64,000 bases of DNA from Thermothelomyces thermophilus ATCC 42464 (GCF_000226095.1 NC_016472.1:6510001-6574000), one strand, 5' to 3'. Shown: positions 41,779-54,314, counted from the first letter of the stretch. Numbers and translations are program-made. The notes: generated by a model from the letters alone, not told the origin.

Positions 41779-43540
41779 TGTCTGTGGGCTTGGATGAGAT
41801 GATGGAACCTATGACTGGATCAAGATGGAGAAATGCTCTTGCCAGATGGCCCCGGAGCTCTCCTGGGCCCTGTTCTAGCAGCATGCTTGAATGCTTGACG
41901 ACCTTCTTCTGTCAAGGGCTACGGTGTTGACAAGACGTGGGTCACGGTCACTTAAGAAGGGCCTGCCGGGAAGAAAGGTGGCTGTGAATCATCTGAGGAT
42001 CCTGTCCTGGCTAGGAAAGGGAGGAGGCGAGCCTGCCGGGGGCTTGTGTTCACTGAAGAGCGCACGGAGAGTCCACGAATGTCTCTAGGACGCCCTTACC
42101 TGGGTTCCTTGACGCCGCCACCTGAATATCAAGACAAGTAGCGAGCGACATCCTCGTCGAACACTGGTTCAGGTTCGGGCCACCACCTCGCCTTAATACG
42201 GATGCAGAGGGACACGAACGAGCCAAGCCGACAGGCAGGATAGCAAAGGCAAGGCACAGGACGGGGACGGACTGCTGCTTAGTGCTCACCACCCGTCACA
42301 GAGTGGAAACGCCGGAAGACTGTGTGTGTTGACGGTCACAAAAAAAGTTGGCAGGCCCCAAGTTTCGAGTACGGGTTTCCCAACCAGAGCAAACATGTTG
42401 TGCGTGCCGCCGTTGTTGTCTAGTACATCGCACAACCGATTCCTTCTCTCCCTCCCAAAGACCGGTGCACCATTCTCCACGGACTAGGCAAGCTAATAGA
42501 ACTGTTTGGATAATTTGGTATAAACCGGCCGGTACCCTCCCCATATGCCCACTACGGTAATCCCGGACTTTTCCTCTTTCTCCTGGGTTCGCTGCTTCAA
42601 CTGCCTGCTCCTTTTAAGAGCTGTCTATGTTCTACGATATTGAAAACAAAGCCATGCCGGAGTTGGATGGCCGCCTTCCTCACTGTTCTTCACCCGCAAG
42701 TTTGCGAGCGAAAAGGCTACAAGTCATCGTAGTATCTCTCACATTTCCAATCCAAGCCGCATTGTGCTGTCGAGGTTATCGTCCGTTCCTCTCCATCTAG
42801 CCCAGGCCTGCGTTCGGTCGATGATACGGACTCTAACAGAATGCTCGGCGATATCGGTGTGCACTGATGGAGCACGGAGACCTGAGAGGCCTAGGACAGC
42901 ATTTTTATCCAAGTTGCGTCTTCTCTCGAGGGAACGGCACTTAGACAGAAACCATGTGATAAAGACAGCAGAGAACTTCTGGTGCATAACACCTGTTTCA
43001 AATGGCAGCTGAGCAGGCAAAAAGTCATAGATGTCAGACTCGTATTGGTCACAGCAACAATGATTTGGACGAAGCCCCAAGGGCAAGGTCTTGTTGAGCT
43101 CGCGCGTTGATGTGTCAAACCTTTCGAACCGCCCTTACAGATCAACATTCCAGAGCAGTAGATACAGGAAGACAGAGTTGATCTATCGCCCAACTGAAGA
43201 GGTCCTAATGAAAGGACCTCAGCCATTCGCAAACGCCTTGGTTGTGAAGCAGCTATTGCGTGGTTTGTTGAGCGCCGTGTTTTTTCAAGAAAAGATTTGA
43301 GCGAATCTGCTGCCGATTCTGGGAGGTTTAGCACGAGAAGGTCCGTGCACACGAGCGGGCCGAATTTCTGCCGTACTAGTAGCTTGTTGCAATGCGGGTC
43401 CCACCTTCATTCAGTTCGACCAGACAAATTTTCGCTGCCTGCAACCCACCTCTTCCGCTTCGTTCAATTCTCGCAGTCTCTTCCACAACTCGGCTGCTCC
43501 AGACGGTCCTGCTCGCTACCAGGCGCTCCTCCATGTGAAC
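41779..43540. other. Intergenic region upstream of the Rab escort gene
   Basis: About 1.8 kb in which I found no family motif or believable exon chain; several short open frames on both strands look random. Confidence 0.45.
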
Positions 43541-45292
43541 ATGGAGTCTCTGAGCGACGCCCTCTGGGATGTCGTCATCAGCGGCACCGGACTGCAGCAG
43601 TCGCTGCTTGCCTTGTGAGTATCGACGAGCTGCTGATGTCTCGGTTTGCCAATTCTGACTGACTTAGCTTTCTCTTCTTTCTCCTAAAGAGCTCTCTCGC
43701 GGTCCGGCAAGAAGATATTGCACATAGACCCAAACGAGTTCTATGGCGGCACCGAGGCGGCTTTGAGTCTTCAGGATGCCGAGTCATGGGTGGCCCGCAT
43801 TTCGGATGGTAGCCGTGGTCTCTTCAGGTCCGCGTCCATTACGCGGCCCGAGGGCGCTTCTGGCTTGTCCCCGTCTCGAGCGTACTCGCTGGCTCTTGCA
43901 CCACAGCTTATCCATGCGCGCTCGGCGCTCCTGTCGCAGTTGGTCTCCTCACGTGCCTATCGTCAAGTCGAGTTCCTAGCCGTGGGTTCCTTCTACATCT
44001 TCAACCAACCCCAAGAGTCGGCCCAGGAATCCGGCTTGGCCCGCATCCCGTCCACCCGCGAGGAAGTCTTCTCGACAACCGCAGTCTCGGCGAAAGACAA
44101 GCGGCTACTGATGAAGTTCCTCAAGTTTGTTCTGGATTATGAAAGCTCGCCGCAGCTGGAGACCTGGCAGGCATATGCGGACTCGCCACTGGTGGGTTTC
44201 TTGAACAGAGAATTCAAGATGGGCCCAGAGCTGCAGACATACGTTGTCACTCTCACTCTCTCACTGGATGGGAAGATCAGCACCAGAGACGGGTTGGCTG
44301 TCATCCGTCGCCATCTCTCGTCGATGGGTGTCTACGGTCCCGGGTTTGCCGCCATCTACCCCAAGTGGGGTGGTCTCTCAGAAATTGCTCAGGTTTCGTG
44401 CCGTGCCGGTGCCGTCGGCGGGGCCGTGTACATGCTTGGGACCGGTATCGAGACGATGGAAACCGCCGGAGACGAGGTCAAACTCCAGCTCACAAGCGGC
44501 GACGCCATTCGAACACGGATGTTGGTCCGCTCCGATGACAGCCCAAGCAGCAGAACCGGTATCAGCAGGCTTGTAGCCGTGGTAGGCTCGCCATTTACGT
44601 CTTTGTTTGAAGCGGTTGTGGAAGGCGCCCCCAGGCCTGCCGTAGCACTCATCGCCTTCCCTGCCGGTTCCTTGTCAACCGCCGCTGGTGAGGCCTCGGA
44701 GTACCCGGTCTATCTGTCTGCTCACTCCAGCGAGACCGGGGAATGCCCCTTTGGTCAGAGTAAGTTCCATTTCATGCCCGCGCATCCTCATTACCCCGAG
44801 TACATGATGACCTTCAAAATGAATACTTATCTACATTGTCTGAGCTTCGGCATTGACGTCAACAACCTCTGACATTCTGATGTACTCATCTTCAAAAGCA
44901 CCTTTTTTTTGCCGATTTCTCCTCTGGCAGGATCAAGGCTAATTTGAAGGTCATTAGGTGTTTTGTATTTGACGACGCTTGCGACTGCTAATTCGAAGGA
45001 ATTGTTGGAGCGGGCACTGGAAGCCTTCACTCATGTTGCCGGTGGCGCTGAAGCTCCTCAAATACTATTTCGGCTGCAATATGAGCAGCTCGCGGGCACG
45101 GATGTCACTTCCGTAGAGGGCTCGATTGTTACGTTTCCCACGCCCTCTCCCTCTCTTGCTTTCAATGACTCGGTGCTGGAACCAGTCCGCGAGGCTTGGA
45201 CTAAGGTCATGGGCGAAGCCGCTGCGGAAGCACAGTACATGGTCTTTGAGGACCGAGAGGGTGCCGTGGATGATGACGATGTTTACGAGTAA
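43541..45292 (+). CDS. MRS6: Rab escort protein (REP/MRS6), GDI superfamily
   Basis: Presents newly made Rab GTPases to geranylgeranyl transferase II and delivers them to membranes. Exons 43541-43614, 43690-44759 and 44958-45292 give 492 aa. The start DVVISGTGLQQSLLALALSR and KKILHIDPNEFYGGTEAALS is the FAD-like nucleotide-binding fold of the GDI family, in the REP version. Other family blocks include DKRLLMKFLKFVLDY, the TYVVTLTLSLDG region, and MGVYGPGFAAIYPKWGGLSE followed by CRAGAVGGAVYMLG. The C terminus is acidic (DREGAVDDDDVYE). Intron 2 is 198 nt and contains in-frame stops. Compared with plain GDI, the N terminus and the insert at about residues 60-120 favour REP. It is convergent with REC8. 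Confidence 0.9.
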
Positions 45293-45747
45293 CGGACATG
45301 ATGGTAAGAGTGGCCCTCTACTCACGCGCAATACAAAAAAGGTCATCGCAGAAAGTCAATTGAATGCCAATACGAAGCTATGGGTTGTAATTTTTCCCGC
45401 TGATGATGCACCGTGCCTCTTAGTACCTGTAAATTTCCCCGTTCCCATTACCTTCCCCAAATGAATCCTTTGATCTCTCTCGGCCTTGATGAACTTGGCG
45501 TATAAATTCCGAGGCATCCCTTTCCGGGATGCAGTATATGGCAAGAGTTCCCCTGTTCAGCGTCATCGCTTCGCTGAAGTCAGCGCCAGCAGCTTCTGGC
45601 TCAACACTATTTGTGCTCCACTCCTCCTGTTGGCAGTACCAACGAGCAATGTCATGAGCAGCGCTAGCAATCAGAATCTGGATGCCGCGATTATAAACGG
45701 GCATCGTCCGCACACGTCCTGTGTCATCATCTTCGGCACCATCGTCC
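45293..45747. other. Convergent intergenic region
   Basis: Short interval between the 3' ends of the Rab escort gene (+) and REC8 (-). Nothing notable seen. Confidence 0.4.
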
Positions 45748-48134
45748 TCAGTGCTCAACTCCCTCCACCACGCCCTCCATGGCCTCGGCATCCTCAACTG
45801 CGTCCGGCGGAGGCGCCTCCACCCCAAGCCGGATGGGTCCAAACGCGACATTGCCGCCCTGCCCGTCCTGCCGGACCTCGATCACATTCTTGGTAGCGAG
45901 CGACAGGACGTGGTAGAAGGCCTGTGCCACCACGGCGCGCGTCTGGTCCTCAGCTTGGAAGAGCGCCTCGAATGGCACCCATCTCTTTCTGCTATCGCTG
46001 TCGTCGGGTGAGCCCTTCTCGCGGGCGGCTGCCTCGACGTAGGCTAGGAAATTGCGGCCTTCGCGGTCCAGCGCGGCGCGCATCCGTCGAGATGCCGTTT
46101 GATACCCCCCCATCACGAGGTCTTGAAAAGGGTTGGAGGGGTGGGAACCGCTGCCGAAGCTGCCCGCCGGGCCGGAGTGTAACGGCGCGAAACCGTCCGA
46201 GTCGAGCAAGCGCTGCTGAGCGTCGTCGTTGTTGTCACTGAAGCGCTCGATCTCGGGGCCCGGGATGGGCGGGAGGAGAGCTCCTCGGCCGTGGAGCGGG
46301 CTGGCGCTGACCTGTCGGCTGGGTGGTCTGCTTCCCGCGCCCGCGCCTTTGACGGAGGAGCTCGGGACTTGAGAGGACGGTCGGTTCCAGGGCACGTCGG
46401 AGGATACGTCCGGGAGTGCAGACCCGGCGCGCCTGCCTACTTCTACCGGGGGCAGCTCGTCATCTCCGGGGAGAGGAAGGGCGTCATCGCCGTGTTGAGG
46501 GAGCAGGTTCTGGGCGTGCTCAAAGTCTTCCTCTTCTTCGTCGCTTAGTCGACGGCGTACGCGGCGCTCTGCATCGTCTTGTTCGAGATCGAGCGCTTCA
46601 AACGCGGAACGACGGCGGCCACGCGGCCTTTCAAGACTTCCATCGCCGGGATGGGCAATGACAATACCCAGAAGTCGGGCTTGCAGGCCATCACCAGCGA
46701 AGTGCGATGCCAGGGGGTGGGGAAACCCCGGAACGCCGGTCGGGAAGCCGACACCGGCGATGCCGCGGCCGAAAACCAGGTCAAAGGCGTTCTTGCGTGC
46801 TTCGGTGAGCGTGACGCTTAGCCGCGGCTGGCTTGCCTGCTCGGCGTTGTCGAGGTAATCGGCAGACCACGCCTTGAGTTCCTGCCGGGTGATCTTCGTT
46901 TGTTCGTCGGGCGTGAAGATCGGACGGCGCCGTTTGCGCTGGGCGCGCACTGGAGCCTGGCCGGAGCTAACTTCATCTTCAACCGCTACCTCCTGTTCCT
47001 CTTGTGCCCGTCGATGTTGTTTCTCTTGCGCTTCTTGCTGCTGCCGCTCCTGCTGCGCAGGAAGAGGCGGGTCCGAATGGAAGACATTGCCGCCGCCAGC
47101 ACCAGCCATAATCAGATCACCTTGATCGTCAATCTGGATAAGTTCGTCTAGTTGGATGGCACCCGCATCTTCCTCCTGGTCTGGTTGTGGTAGTCGCGGC
47201 AACTGGGGCTCTTCCATAGCTGGCACGATGTTTCCTTCCGCGTCGATTTCGATGCCCCAATCGTCGAGTGCTTGCAGTTCCCGTTCCTCGTCACCAAATA
47301 GCATTAGATTCTCGCCTTCTTTACCAGGCGTCATTGTTCCTGCCCCGAACGGTTCTGTAATGATGCCGCCGCCACCGAATGGTGACTGCGAGAGATCGAA
47401 ACCGCCGAGGATGGAGCGATTGGAACCGGAGAAAGAACCGTCTGGCTGCAAAGGCGAGAGTTGAGAAGAAGTCTTGCGCGAGGTCTGACTGATCTGAGGA
47501 ATTATCAGATTCCCATCATCGTCAAAATGGAATGCAGGAAGATCAGGATTTGGATCGAACTCCGGATCGTCCTCGAGTATCAGATCCTTCCGCCTTGTTT
47601 CTGTTAGTTTCGGCAGCCACGTCAGAGCTATTAATTCATTGACAGACGTACTTTGATCTCCCGGCTTGAGGGTCGAGTGCGTTGTCGCTTCCGCCCAACG
47701 CCCGATAGAAAGCCCTCATGTGGGCTTGGACCCTCTCGGCGTCAGTCAGAACATACTGACACTGCTGCAAGTAAACTCGGGAGACCCCATAGAGGAGGCT
47801 ACCCTGGAGGCGCAACGCGATGGGCGCGCCAGGCTGCAGGATGGTTTCGCATGCCTTCTGTACGTCGACCTCCTGGATGGCTTTTCTTGAGATCTTGCGG
47901 GTACTTGACTTGAGACCGAGCGTAGAAACCAGCCTGAACGGGGTCGCGGTTAGTACTCGGTTTCCAGCAACAACAACAACAACAACAACAACGACAACGA
48001 CAACAACCGCATCTTCGTACCAGACCGTCGCCACGCCATATGCCTGGCTGGTGAGAACTACGTCTTTTTGTCAACGCAAAGTTTCTGCGAAGTCCAACTG
48101 CTGGAGTGTGCCTACTTTCATGACTGTAAAACAT
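45748..48134 (-). CDS. REC8: Meiotic cohesin kleisin REC8
   Basis: Kleisin that closes the cohesin ring in meiosis. Exons 48134-48116 (19 nt), 48057-48021 (37 nt), 47933-47652 and 47593-45748 give 727 aa. The first two tiny exons encode MFYSHEILTSQAYGVATVW; exon 3 continues KISRKAIQEVDVQKACETIL and LRLQGSLLYGVSRVYLQQC, the N-terminal Rad21/Rec8 domain in its REC8 form. The centre is acidic and disordered with a basic RKRRRPIF patch. The C-terminal winged-helix-like part ends with FEALFQAEDQTRAVVAQAFY and HVLSLATKNVIEV. Intron 1 starts GTAGGC; intron 2 has branch TACTAAC and a CAA/TTG microsatellite. It would be active mainly in the sexual cycle, from family knowledge. Confidence 0.93.
47967..48007. 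repeat. CAA trinucleotide repeat in REC8 intron 2
   Basis: About 13 CAA/CGA-type units lie between the donor at 48020 and the branch site of the 87-nt intron, so the repeat fills half of it. Confidence 0.85.
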
Positions 48135-50126
48135 GGCGCGCTGCCCAAGAAGGAGTTGTTCCCCTGTTGAATCTCGCCCGAAAAAGGATAGTAAGTAGAA
48201 GGGTCGTCGAAAAGGGGGTAGAATAATAAGTCAAGGATGTTATGTACCAGCGGGGACGTGGAAGTGTAAAATAGAGGGCTAATGTGTTAGGCGGGGAGAA
48301 GGGGTCATGGGGTTCTTGAATGCTGGACATAGGGTGCCGAAACGCGTCGTGTGAATGAGAGAATGGCGTCGAGTTTCGCATGGCTGCTGGGATGATCCAT
48401 AATACAGTATTGGAACTGCAGGAAAGGGAAATGGAAGCCGGGAAGAGATGAAGCCTAGAACGTATTCCATCAATCCGAGGCAACGAGGCACCCACGCGCC
48501 TCATCCCAAGTCGATCTCTCACCAGGGAAGGCGCGCACGACAAGAACTGGCCGTATTTCTGAGTCCACTGTAACAGCTCGATATCCCAGCCTGACAGGCC
48601 TTGTGCTAATTGAAGCTGGTAGGCCGAAAGGGAATCAGAATAAAGACTTTTTTCAACTGAATTACTCACCTCAGTTTGAAGGGAGACCCGTTGTGGACAT
48701 TCTCCAGCGCACAAAGGACCATATCAGCAATTACTGCTTCTGCCTGTTCATTGCTCGTCGAGAACACATGCTGAAAGTCTCTAAATCTTCTACAACGGCG
48801 GTTGATAGGATTTCGCCTGGCCAAGGTCTCCTTAAACCCTTACTAGAGGCCCGAGGTTACATACTCTGGAGCAAGGTGGCAACCATCAAGTTACTTGTAC
48901 TCGAACGAATTGTCCCAGTCCTGGCCAGTCTTTGGTTGGTTGGGCGAGTCCTGATCCAGAAACGATTTGGTCTGGGTATATGCTTGTGGGACAATTGCCA
49001 GGCAGACCGCTTGATTGAGCAAAGACTAAGGGGAGCGCAAGAGGAGAAGGTCATGCAACGGCCGGCGAACCTGTTGCTAGAACTTAGAACACTCTCTTAA
49101 CAGGATAGAAAGCTGGGTGATCGTTGCCCAATACCCGTTGAAACCATGGTTCTCACATCGGTTTCGTCTCTCATCGATAAGATCAAGAAAGACGGCAGCA
49201 GGAAGGTTAGTAGCTGGATCCTGACGGCAAAAGAACCATACTCTTGTCAGCGAGCCGTTGAACATCGTGGATGCCCTGGATCGGGAGTGAGCTCAAACTA
49301 CTTCAAAAAAGAAAGGCCTTCTCATCCCCATGCATTTATCTAGGCAATTGCGCGCTTCTAAAAGATATTAAACGAGTTGCCAGACGACGAAGCCCGGTTT
49401 GCCGGCATGGCTCGTGAAAGAGGCTTAGGGTTAGAAAGGTTCAGCGTATCTGCTTCCTACTTATGGCGTAGTAGTGAGACTCTCGATAACCGGGACACGT
49501 TCAAGGAATCATCTGCTGGTGGTTTTCATCAGGATTCCTCACTGTCAACTTTGGAGAACCGAGGGCTCTTCAACACAAAGGAAACCAAGCGGCTCTTGAG
49601 TGCTTCGAAGAGGAACATGAAATTGGTCATCGCTGAGAAGGCTTGTTCATGTTCGAGGCAAGGCATCGAGTTAATTGAGGTGGGTCCCGTTCGGCCGATC
49701 GAATTGCAAGGATGTGCCTGTGTGCCCGATCTTATCAATCGCCCGTTATCATTCACCCCACCATCTAAACCCCCACTCAGCTTTGTGCTCGCAGGGTGTG
49801 TGTGTGCGCGCGCAAAAGAGGGTCCTTCTGTAAGCATGGACTGATGACTTGATTTCTAGACCAGGTCGCGCCTTCAACTCGTTGTTACCTTGCTGAGACA
49901 GTCCGAAACACCCGGCTGGGCATTCCACTGAAGAACTGGTTTCCCTTTCCTTCGGCACGAAAGTCCGTTCCACTAGAAACACGATGCTCCAATAAGTGAA
50001 CTTTTTTTTTTTTTTTGAGCCTCCACGGGTTCTCAGACGTCATTTATTTTATTATCGGTAATTTCACCGTCGCAAGTACATACACACTCAATTAGCGCGC
50101 CGAAGTCTCGACTTCGCCGTCAAAAA
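48135..50126. promoter_or_regulatory. Divergent REC8/ALO1 upstream region
   Basis: About 2 kb without a recognisable gene. A telobox-like CTTAGGGTTAG lies at about 49423-49433, a short GT/GC run near 49796-49811 and a T tract near 50004-50017. Confidence 0.45.
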
Positions 50127-51791
50127 ATGGCCTCCCCAGAAGACCTGGCCGCGCTTCCCGCCGAGGTTCGCATAGCCATCAAGGCCTCCTCGGACGACGT
50201 TCCCTTCCGGGCCCGCACCGCGTACACGCACCGGACCTGGGCGCGCACTTTCACCTCCCTCCCGGAGCTCTTCATCCAGCCCGAGTCACTGGCCGAGATC
50301 GAAAAGGCGGTCACGCTCGCCCGCCAATGCCGCCGCCGCCTGGTCACCGTCGGCTCGGGCCACTCGCCCTCGGACCTGACGTGCACCTCCTCCTGGATGC
50401 TCAACCTGGACCGCTTCGCCCGCGTGCTGCGCATCGACCGCGAGTCCGGGCTGTGCACCGTCGAGGCGGGCATCCGCCTGCACCGGCTCAGCGCCGAGCT
50501 GGACGCCGCGGGGCTGGCGCTGCCGAGCCTGGGGAGCATCGACGAGCAGAGCATCGCGGGCGCCATCTCCACGGGCACCCACGGGAGCAGCCTGTCGCAC
50601 GGGCTGGTCAGCGAGTCCGTCGTCGCGCTCAAGCTGACCATGGCCGACGGCAAGACGCGCTCCTGCTCGGCCCGGGAGAGGCCCGAGCTCTTCCGGGCCG
50701 CGCTGCTCTCGGTCGGCGCGCTGGGCGTCATCGTCGAGGTGACCCTGAGGGCCGTCCCGGCCTTCTCGCTGGCCTGGAGCCAGGCGATCGACGCCGACGC
50801 GCGCCTGTTTGAGCAGTGGGACGACGTGCTGTGGAAGCAGGCCGAGTTCGTCCGGGTCTGGTGGTTCCCGTACACGCGCCGGGCGGTGGTCTGGAAGGCG
50901 GACCGGGTGCCGAAGGAGGACATCGAGGCCGGGCGGGCGAGGCACGTCCGGCCGCGCACCAGCTTCCAGGACAGCAGGCTGGGCTACTTCATCTACCAGA
51001 ACCTGCTGGCCCTGGCCCGCTGGTTCCCGCGGCTGACGCCCTGGATCGAGTGGTTCGTGTTCGGCATCAACTACGGCTTCCGGAACGGCGAGAGCACGCG
51101 CGTCAGCGGGTGCCAGGAGAGCTACAGGGCCTTCCTGCTCAACTGTCTCTACAGCCAGTTCGTCAACGAGTGGGCCATCCCGCTCCACAAGGGCCCGGAA
51201 GCGCTGCAGCGGCTCGGCGCGTGGCTGAACCGCCTCCGGCCGGGCGACCCGGGATACGTCGACCACCGGATCCCCTTCAGCGCCGAGGGCTTGTGGGTGC
51301 ACAGCCCGCTCGAGGTGCGCGTGGCCGACACGACCGTCAAGACGAGCGCGGAGAAGGGCAACCGCCCCTACCTGGACATCACCCCGGACGACGGCCCCGC
51401 GCTGTACCTGAACGCCACCATGTACCGGCCCTACTACCGCGACCCCACCTACGAGGCCACGGAGCGGTACTACCGGGCCTTCGAGTGGCTGATGCGCGAC
51501 CTGGGCGGGAAGCCGCACTGGGCCAAGACCTTCTCCGTCACCCCGGGCGAGTTCGCGACCTGGTATGGCGACGACTGGCGGCAGTTCTGCAAGGTGCGGG
51601 ACGAGGCCGACCCGGAGGGCATGTTTGTCGGGCCGTGGCACCGCAGGTACCTCCTCGGGGAACCCCCGGCGAGCGCGGACGGCGGCGAGTTGCAGAGGCT
51701 CGCGCTGGAGGAGGTCGGGTTCGCGCACGAGAAGGCAGAGGGCGGCGGCTTTGTCGTGTTTGGAAAGCAGAACACCGTCGTGCCGGCCTAG
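50127..51791 (+). CDS. ALO1: D-arabinono-1,4-lactone oxidase
   Basis: FAD enzyme of the mitochondrial outer membrane that oxidises D-arabinono-1,4-lactone to D-erythroascorbate, the fungal ascorbate analogue, with release of hydrogen peroxide. Single exon, 554 aa, the family length. The VAO-type FAD domain is seen at the N terminus: VTVGSGHSPSDLTCTSSW (the histidine is the expected covalent flavin site), SLGSIDEQSIAGAISTGTHG and LFRAALLSVGALGVIVEVTL. The ALO domain ends with the HWAK active-site motif (GGKPHWAKTF, about residue 459). A hydrophobic stretch at about 289-315 (LGYFIYQNLLALARWF) may attach it to the membrane. ATG 50127 gives the family N terminus. Confidence 0.95.
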   Translation: MASPEDLAALPAEVRIAIKASSDDVPFRARTAYTHRTWARTFTSLPELFIQPESLAEIEKAVTLARQCRRRLVTVGSGHSPSDLTCTSSWMLNLDRFARVLRIDRESGLCTVEAGIRLHRLSAELDAAGLALPSLGSIDEQSIAGAISTGTHGSSLSHGLVSESVVALKLTMADGKTRSCSARERPELFRAALLSVGALGVIVEVTLRAVPAFSLAWSQAIDADARLFEQWDDVLWKQAEFVRVWWFPYTRRAVVWKADRVPKEDIEAGRARHVRPRTSFQDSRLGYFIYQNLLALARWFPRLTPWIEWFVFGINYGFRNGESTRVSGCQESYRAFLLNCLYSQFVNEWAIPLHKGPEALQRLGAWLNRLRPGDPGYVDHRIPFSAEGLWVHSPLEVRVADTTVKTSAEKGNRPYLDITPDDGPALYLNATMYRPYYRDPTYEATERYYRAFEWLMRDLGGKPHWAKTFSVTPGEFATWYGDDWRQFCKVRDEADPEGMFVGPWHRRYLLGEPPASADGGELQRLALEEVGFAHEKAEGGGFVVFGKQNTVVPA

Positions 51792-52171
51792 GAGATTGGT
51801 GGGATCTTGGGTTGCGCGAGAAACCTTCGTGGGCGAGGAGGGGTTGCTGTGGGAGTTTGGACATGATCAAGGGCGGCCGCTGTCTCGGTTTTGATAGACC
51901 TCGCAAGACGAACATACGCAGCATGTACATACGGAGTACTGCTCCATATCTGGGAGGCTCGATTTGTCGGGCGTTGGATTTTCATGTTCTAATCGCTGTC
52001 ATGCACTCACTCGGTATGAAGCAAAGCAGCAGGTTGAAGTTTGTACCAAGGAACTCATGAACTCATCATCATCATCGTCGTCGTCATACATGCATGTTTG
52101 GATAAAGCGGCGTCTAGATCTCGCTCTCATCTACGCTATTATTAATCATGCTCAACCCCGATGGCCGTTCA
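51792..52171. other. Convergent intergenic region
   Basis: Between ALO1 (+) and the ankyrin/BTB gene (-). One copy of TACGGAGTAC lies at 51930-51939 and a CAT/CGT microsatellite near 52064-52088. Confidence 0.5.
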
Positions 52172-54314
52172 TCAGGCATCCAGCTTCAGCCTCTCCAACA
52201 TTCTATCGATCTTTTCCAATAGGATCTGGTAGTTGATCGCATCCGATGCAAACTCGTCCTCCACCACCTCCCCGTTCAGGGTCCTCACTCCCCGAGGTCC
52301 ACCACTACCACCGCTACCAGCAGCGGCAGCGGCAGCGGCAGCAGCTTCTTCTCCGCCGGTCTTGACGCCCTTCTCCGCCGCCGCCTCTTCCTCCTTCCCC
52401 CCAACCTTCTGCGCTGCCTCTTCGTCCAACATCTCCTCGAGGCCGTCGCCCTCGAAGCGCAGGCGGAAGCGCTCCGAGAGGAAGTAGCGGATGTCGTCGA
52501 GCAGCTCGATGGTGTCGGTCTCGTGCCGCTCCTTGATGCGGTCGGCGCTCTCGCGGATCAGCTCGGCGAACTCGGGCTCGTCGATGTAGTCCTCGAGCCG
52601 GCCGGCCAGGTACCGCGCGGCGAACTCCTCGAGGCGCTGCACCTTGAGGTCCCAGGCGGCGTGGATCACGTCGTAGACGTTGATGGGCTCGTCGACTTCG
52701 GCTGCCGGTGCCGGTGCCGGTGCCGGTGCCGGTGCCGACGCCGACGCCGACGCCGCTCCGTCTTGACCGGGGGTGGATGGTTGGTTGGAGTTGGACGGGT
52801 GGCTGTTGTGTGTGCGGTCGACCAGGGCGTTGTTGTTGCCGCTGCCGAGCGTCGAGATGGTGACGGCGGCCTTGGCCTTGAGCTTGTCGAGAAGGAGCAT
52901 GTCGGCGGCGTAGAGCAGGTCCAGGGCATGCTCGAGGGGGCAATCGGCCTTTTCGGTGTAGAGGAAGAGGAGTATGATCTCGAGGACGGCCGGACTGCAG
53001 TCGACCTTGATGATGTGCAGGTGGTCTTGGTCGTCGTGGGCCTCGAGGAAGTCCGAGGAGAACATGGTCTCGAAGTAAGGGCTGCGGATCAGGAATGACT
53101 TGTGCACCGGGAAGAGGACGGAGCGGCCCCGGCGTTCCGCGGAGGCGTCGCTTGGGGCTGCGTGCTCGCCAGCTGGGCCGACCGGGATAGCGGTTCCGTC
53201 CGGGACGGCTTCCGAATCCGCGGGATTCTCGCCTTCTGCTTGATCATCTGCTCTCAGGAGGCAGTCTGCGAATATGAAGTTGTGGCGAGGCCATTTGACG
53301 TCGGCGGCCTTGCGGGTGTCGACTTCTATCTTGTTCTTGAGCACGGTGTTACGAAACATAGCTTCCACTTGGGCCTGGGCTCGGCGGACTTCGTCCTGGT
53401 GGCGCTGCCTCGCTAGCCGGCGGTCGTTGATGGACAGCACGGCCTCCCACAACTTGTCAAGCTCAAGCTGCCTGCACAGCTTGTCGATGCCCTTGAAGAC
53501 GTCCTCCTCGGAGACGTCGCTCTTGGGGCCAACCAAGTCGCGTGGCAGGTCGCCGAGATAGAGGTAGCGCAGCACTACCCGAAAGGCCTCGACGGGAATG
53601 GCGTGGGGCAGCTTCCATGTCACCGTCTCGGGGTCGGCGGTAAACTTGCGCATGAAATATGGCGACCTGGCGGAGAGGAGGAACTTGTGCAAGTGGAAAT
53701 CCTCTGCCGGAGCTGAGAGGACGATGTCGGATGTTGGGGGGTTGTCGCGGACCAGCAGCGACGAAATGTGCGAGGACCACGGCTGCAGGGGGTCTGCCGC
53801 CTTGGAGTAGTCGTATGACAGAAGCAGGTTCCGAATCTTGTTGTTGAGAGCATTGTAGACGGCCCGCTCCCGCTCAAACGAGTCGGGGTCAGCCAAGGCT
53901 CCTGGGGGTTGTGGTCTTTGTGTAAGTGCCAAGTCCCTCTCGAGCTGAAGGGGGGCAACACAAATCTACCTGATTCTAAGAGTAGTTGAACTAGCTCGAA
54001 ATGACCACATAGGCTGGCCTATAATCGAGTCAATATCACGGGCAGTGTCCAACACCGGGCCCCGGGCATCCCCCGCCGCGAGAAGTACTCACAATGACGA
54101 GCGGGGTATAGTCGAACTGGTCCTTGGCGTTGATGTTAACGCCGGCTGAGATAAGTTCCTGACAACGTTTCAGATCGCCCCTACGGCATGCTTGCAGGAA
54201 TTCCTGGAACTCTTGGGAAGTATCTAAAGGGTGGTCATTCCGGAGAACGCCTGTGCGGATGAGTTGATTGTCGGCTTTGAGCTTGGCCTCTAACTCGAAT
54301 TTGCGGATCGCCAT
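52172..54314 (-). CDS. Ankyrin and double BTB/POZ protein (Btb3/ABTB1-like)
   Basis: Probable adaptor protein, by family likely for a CUL3 ubiquitin ligase. Exons 54314-54093, 54018-53970 and 53901-52172 give 666 aa. N-terminal ankyrin-like repeats span about residues 32-95 (FLQACRRGDLKRCQELISAG, DYTPLVIASLCGHFELVQLL). A first BTB region (SDIVLSAPAEDFHLHKFLLS) and a second (HNFIFADCLL through FPVHKSFLIRSPYFETMF and ILLFLYTEKAD) follow. The region near residues 460-480 holds an Ala/Ser/Pro hexanucleotide repeat, and the C terminus is Glu/Ala/Gly-rich before a final helix. The 49-nt exon 2 completes the second ankyrin unit and confirms the splice choices. Fission yeast Btb3 and animal ABTB1 share this order; the substrate is unknown. 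Confidence 0.9.
52700..52754. repeat. GGTGCC/GACGCC hexanucleotide repeat inside the BTB gene
   Basis: Tandem hexamers on the plus strand translate on the minus strand as alternating Ala-Ser and Ala-Pro pairs. The repeat keeps frame because its unit is six. Confidence 0.85.

Noticed and set aside
48118-48714. 198-codon minus-strand open frame upstream of REC8
   Set aside because: It overlaps the REC8 start and shows no domain; composition is Ser/Leu-rich and irregular.
50286-51728. 480-codon minus-strand open frame opposite ALO1
   Set aside because: It is a shadow of ALO1 caused by G/C third positions; the plus strand carries all FAD and HWAK motifs.
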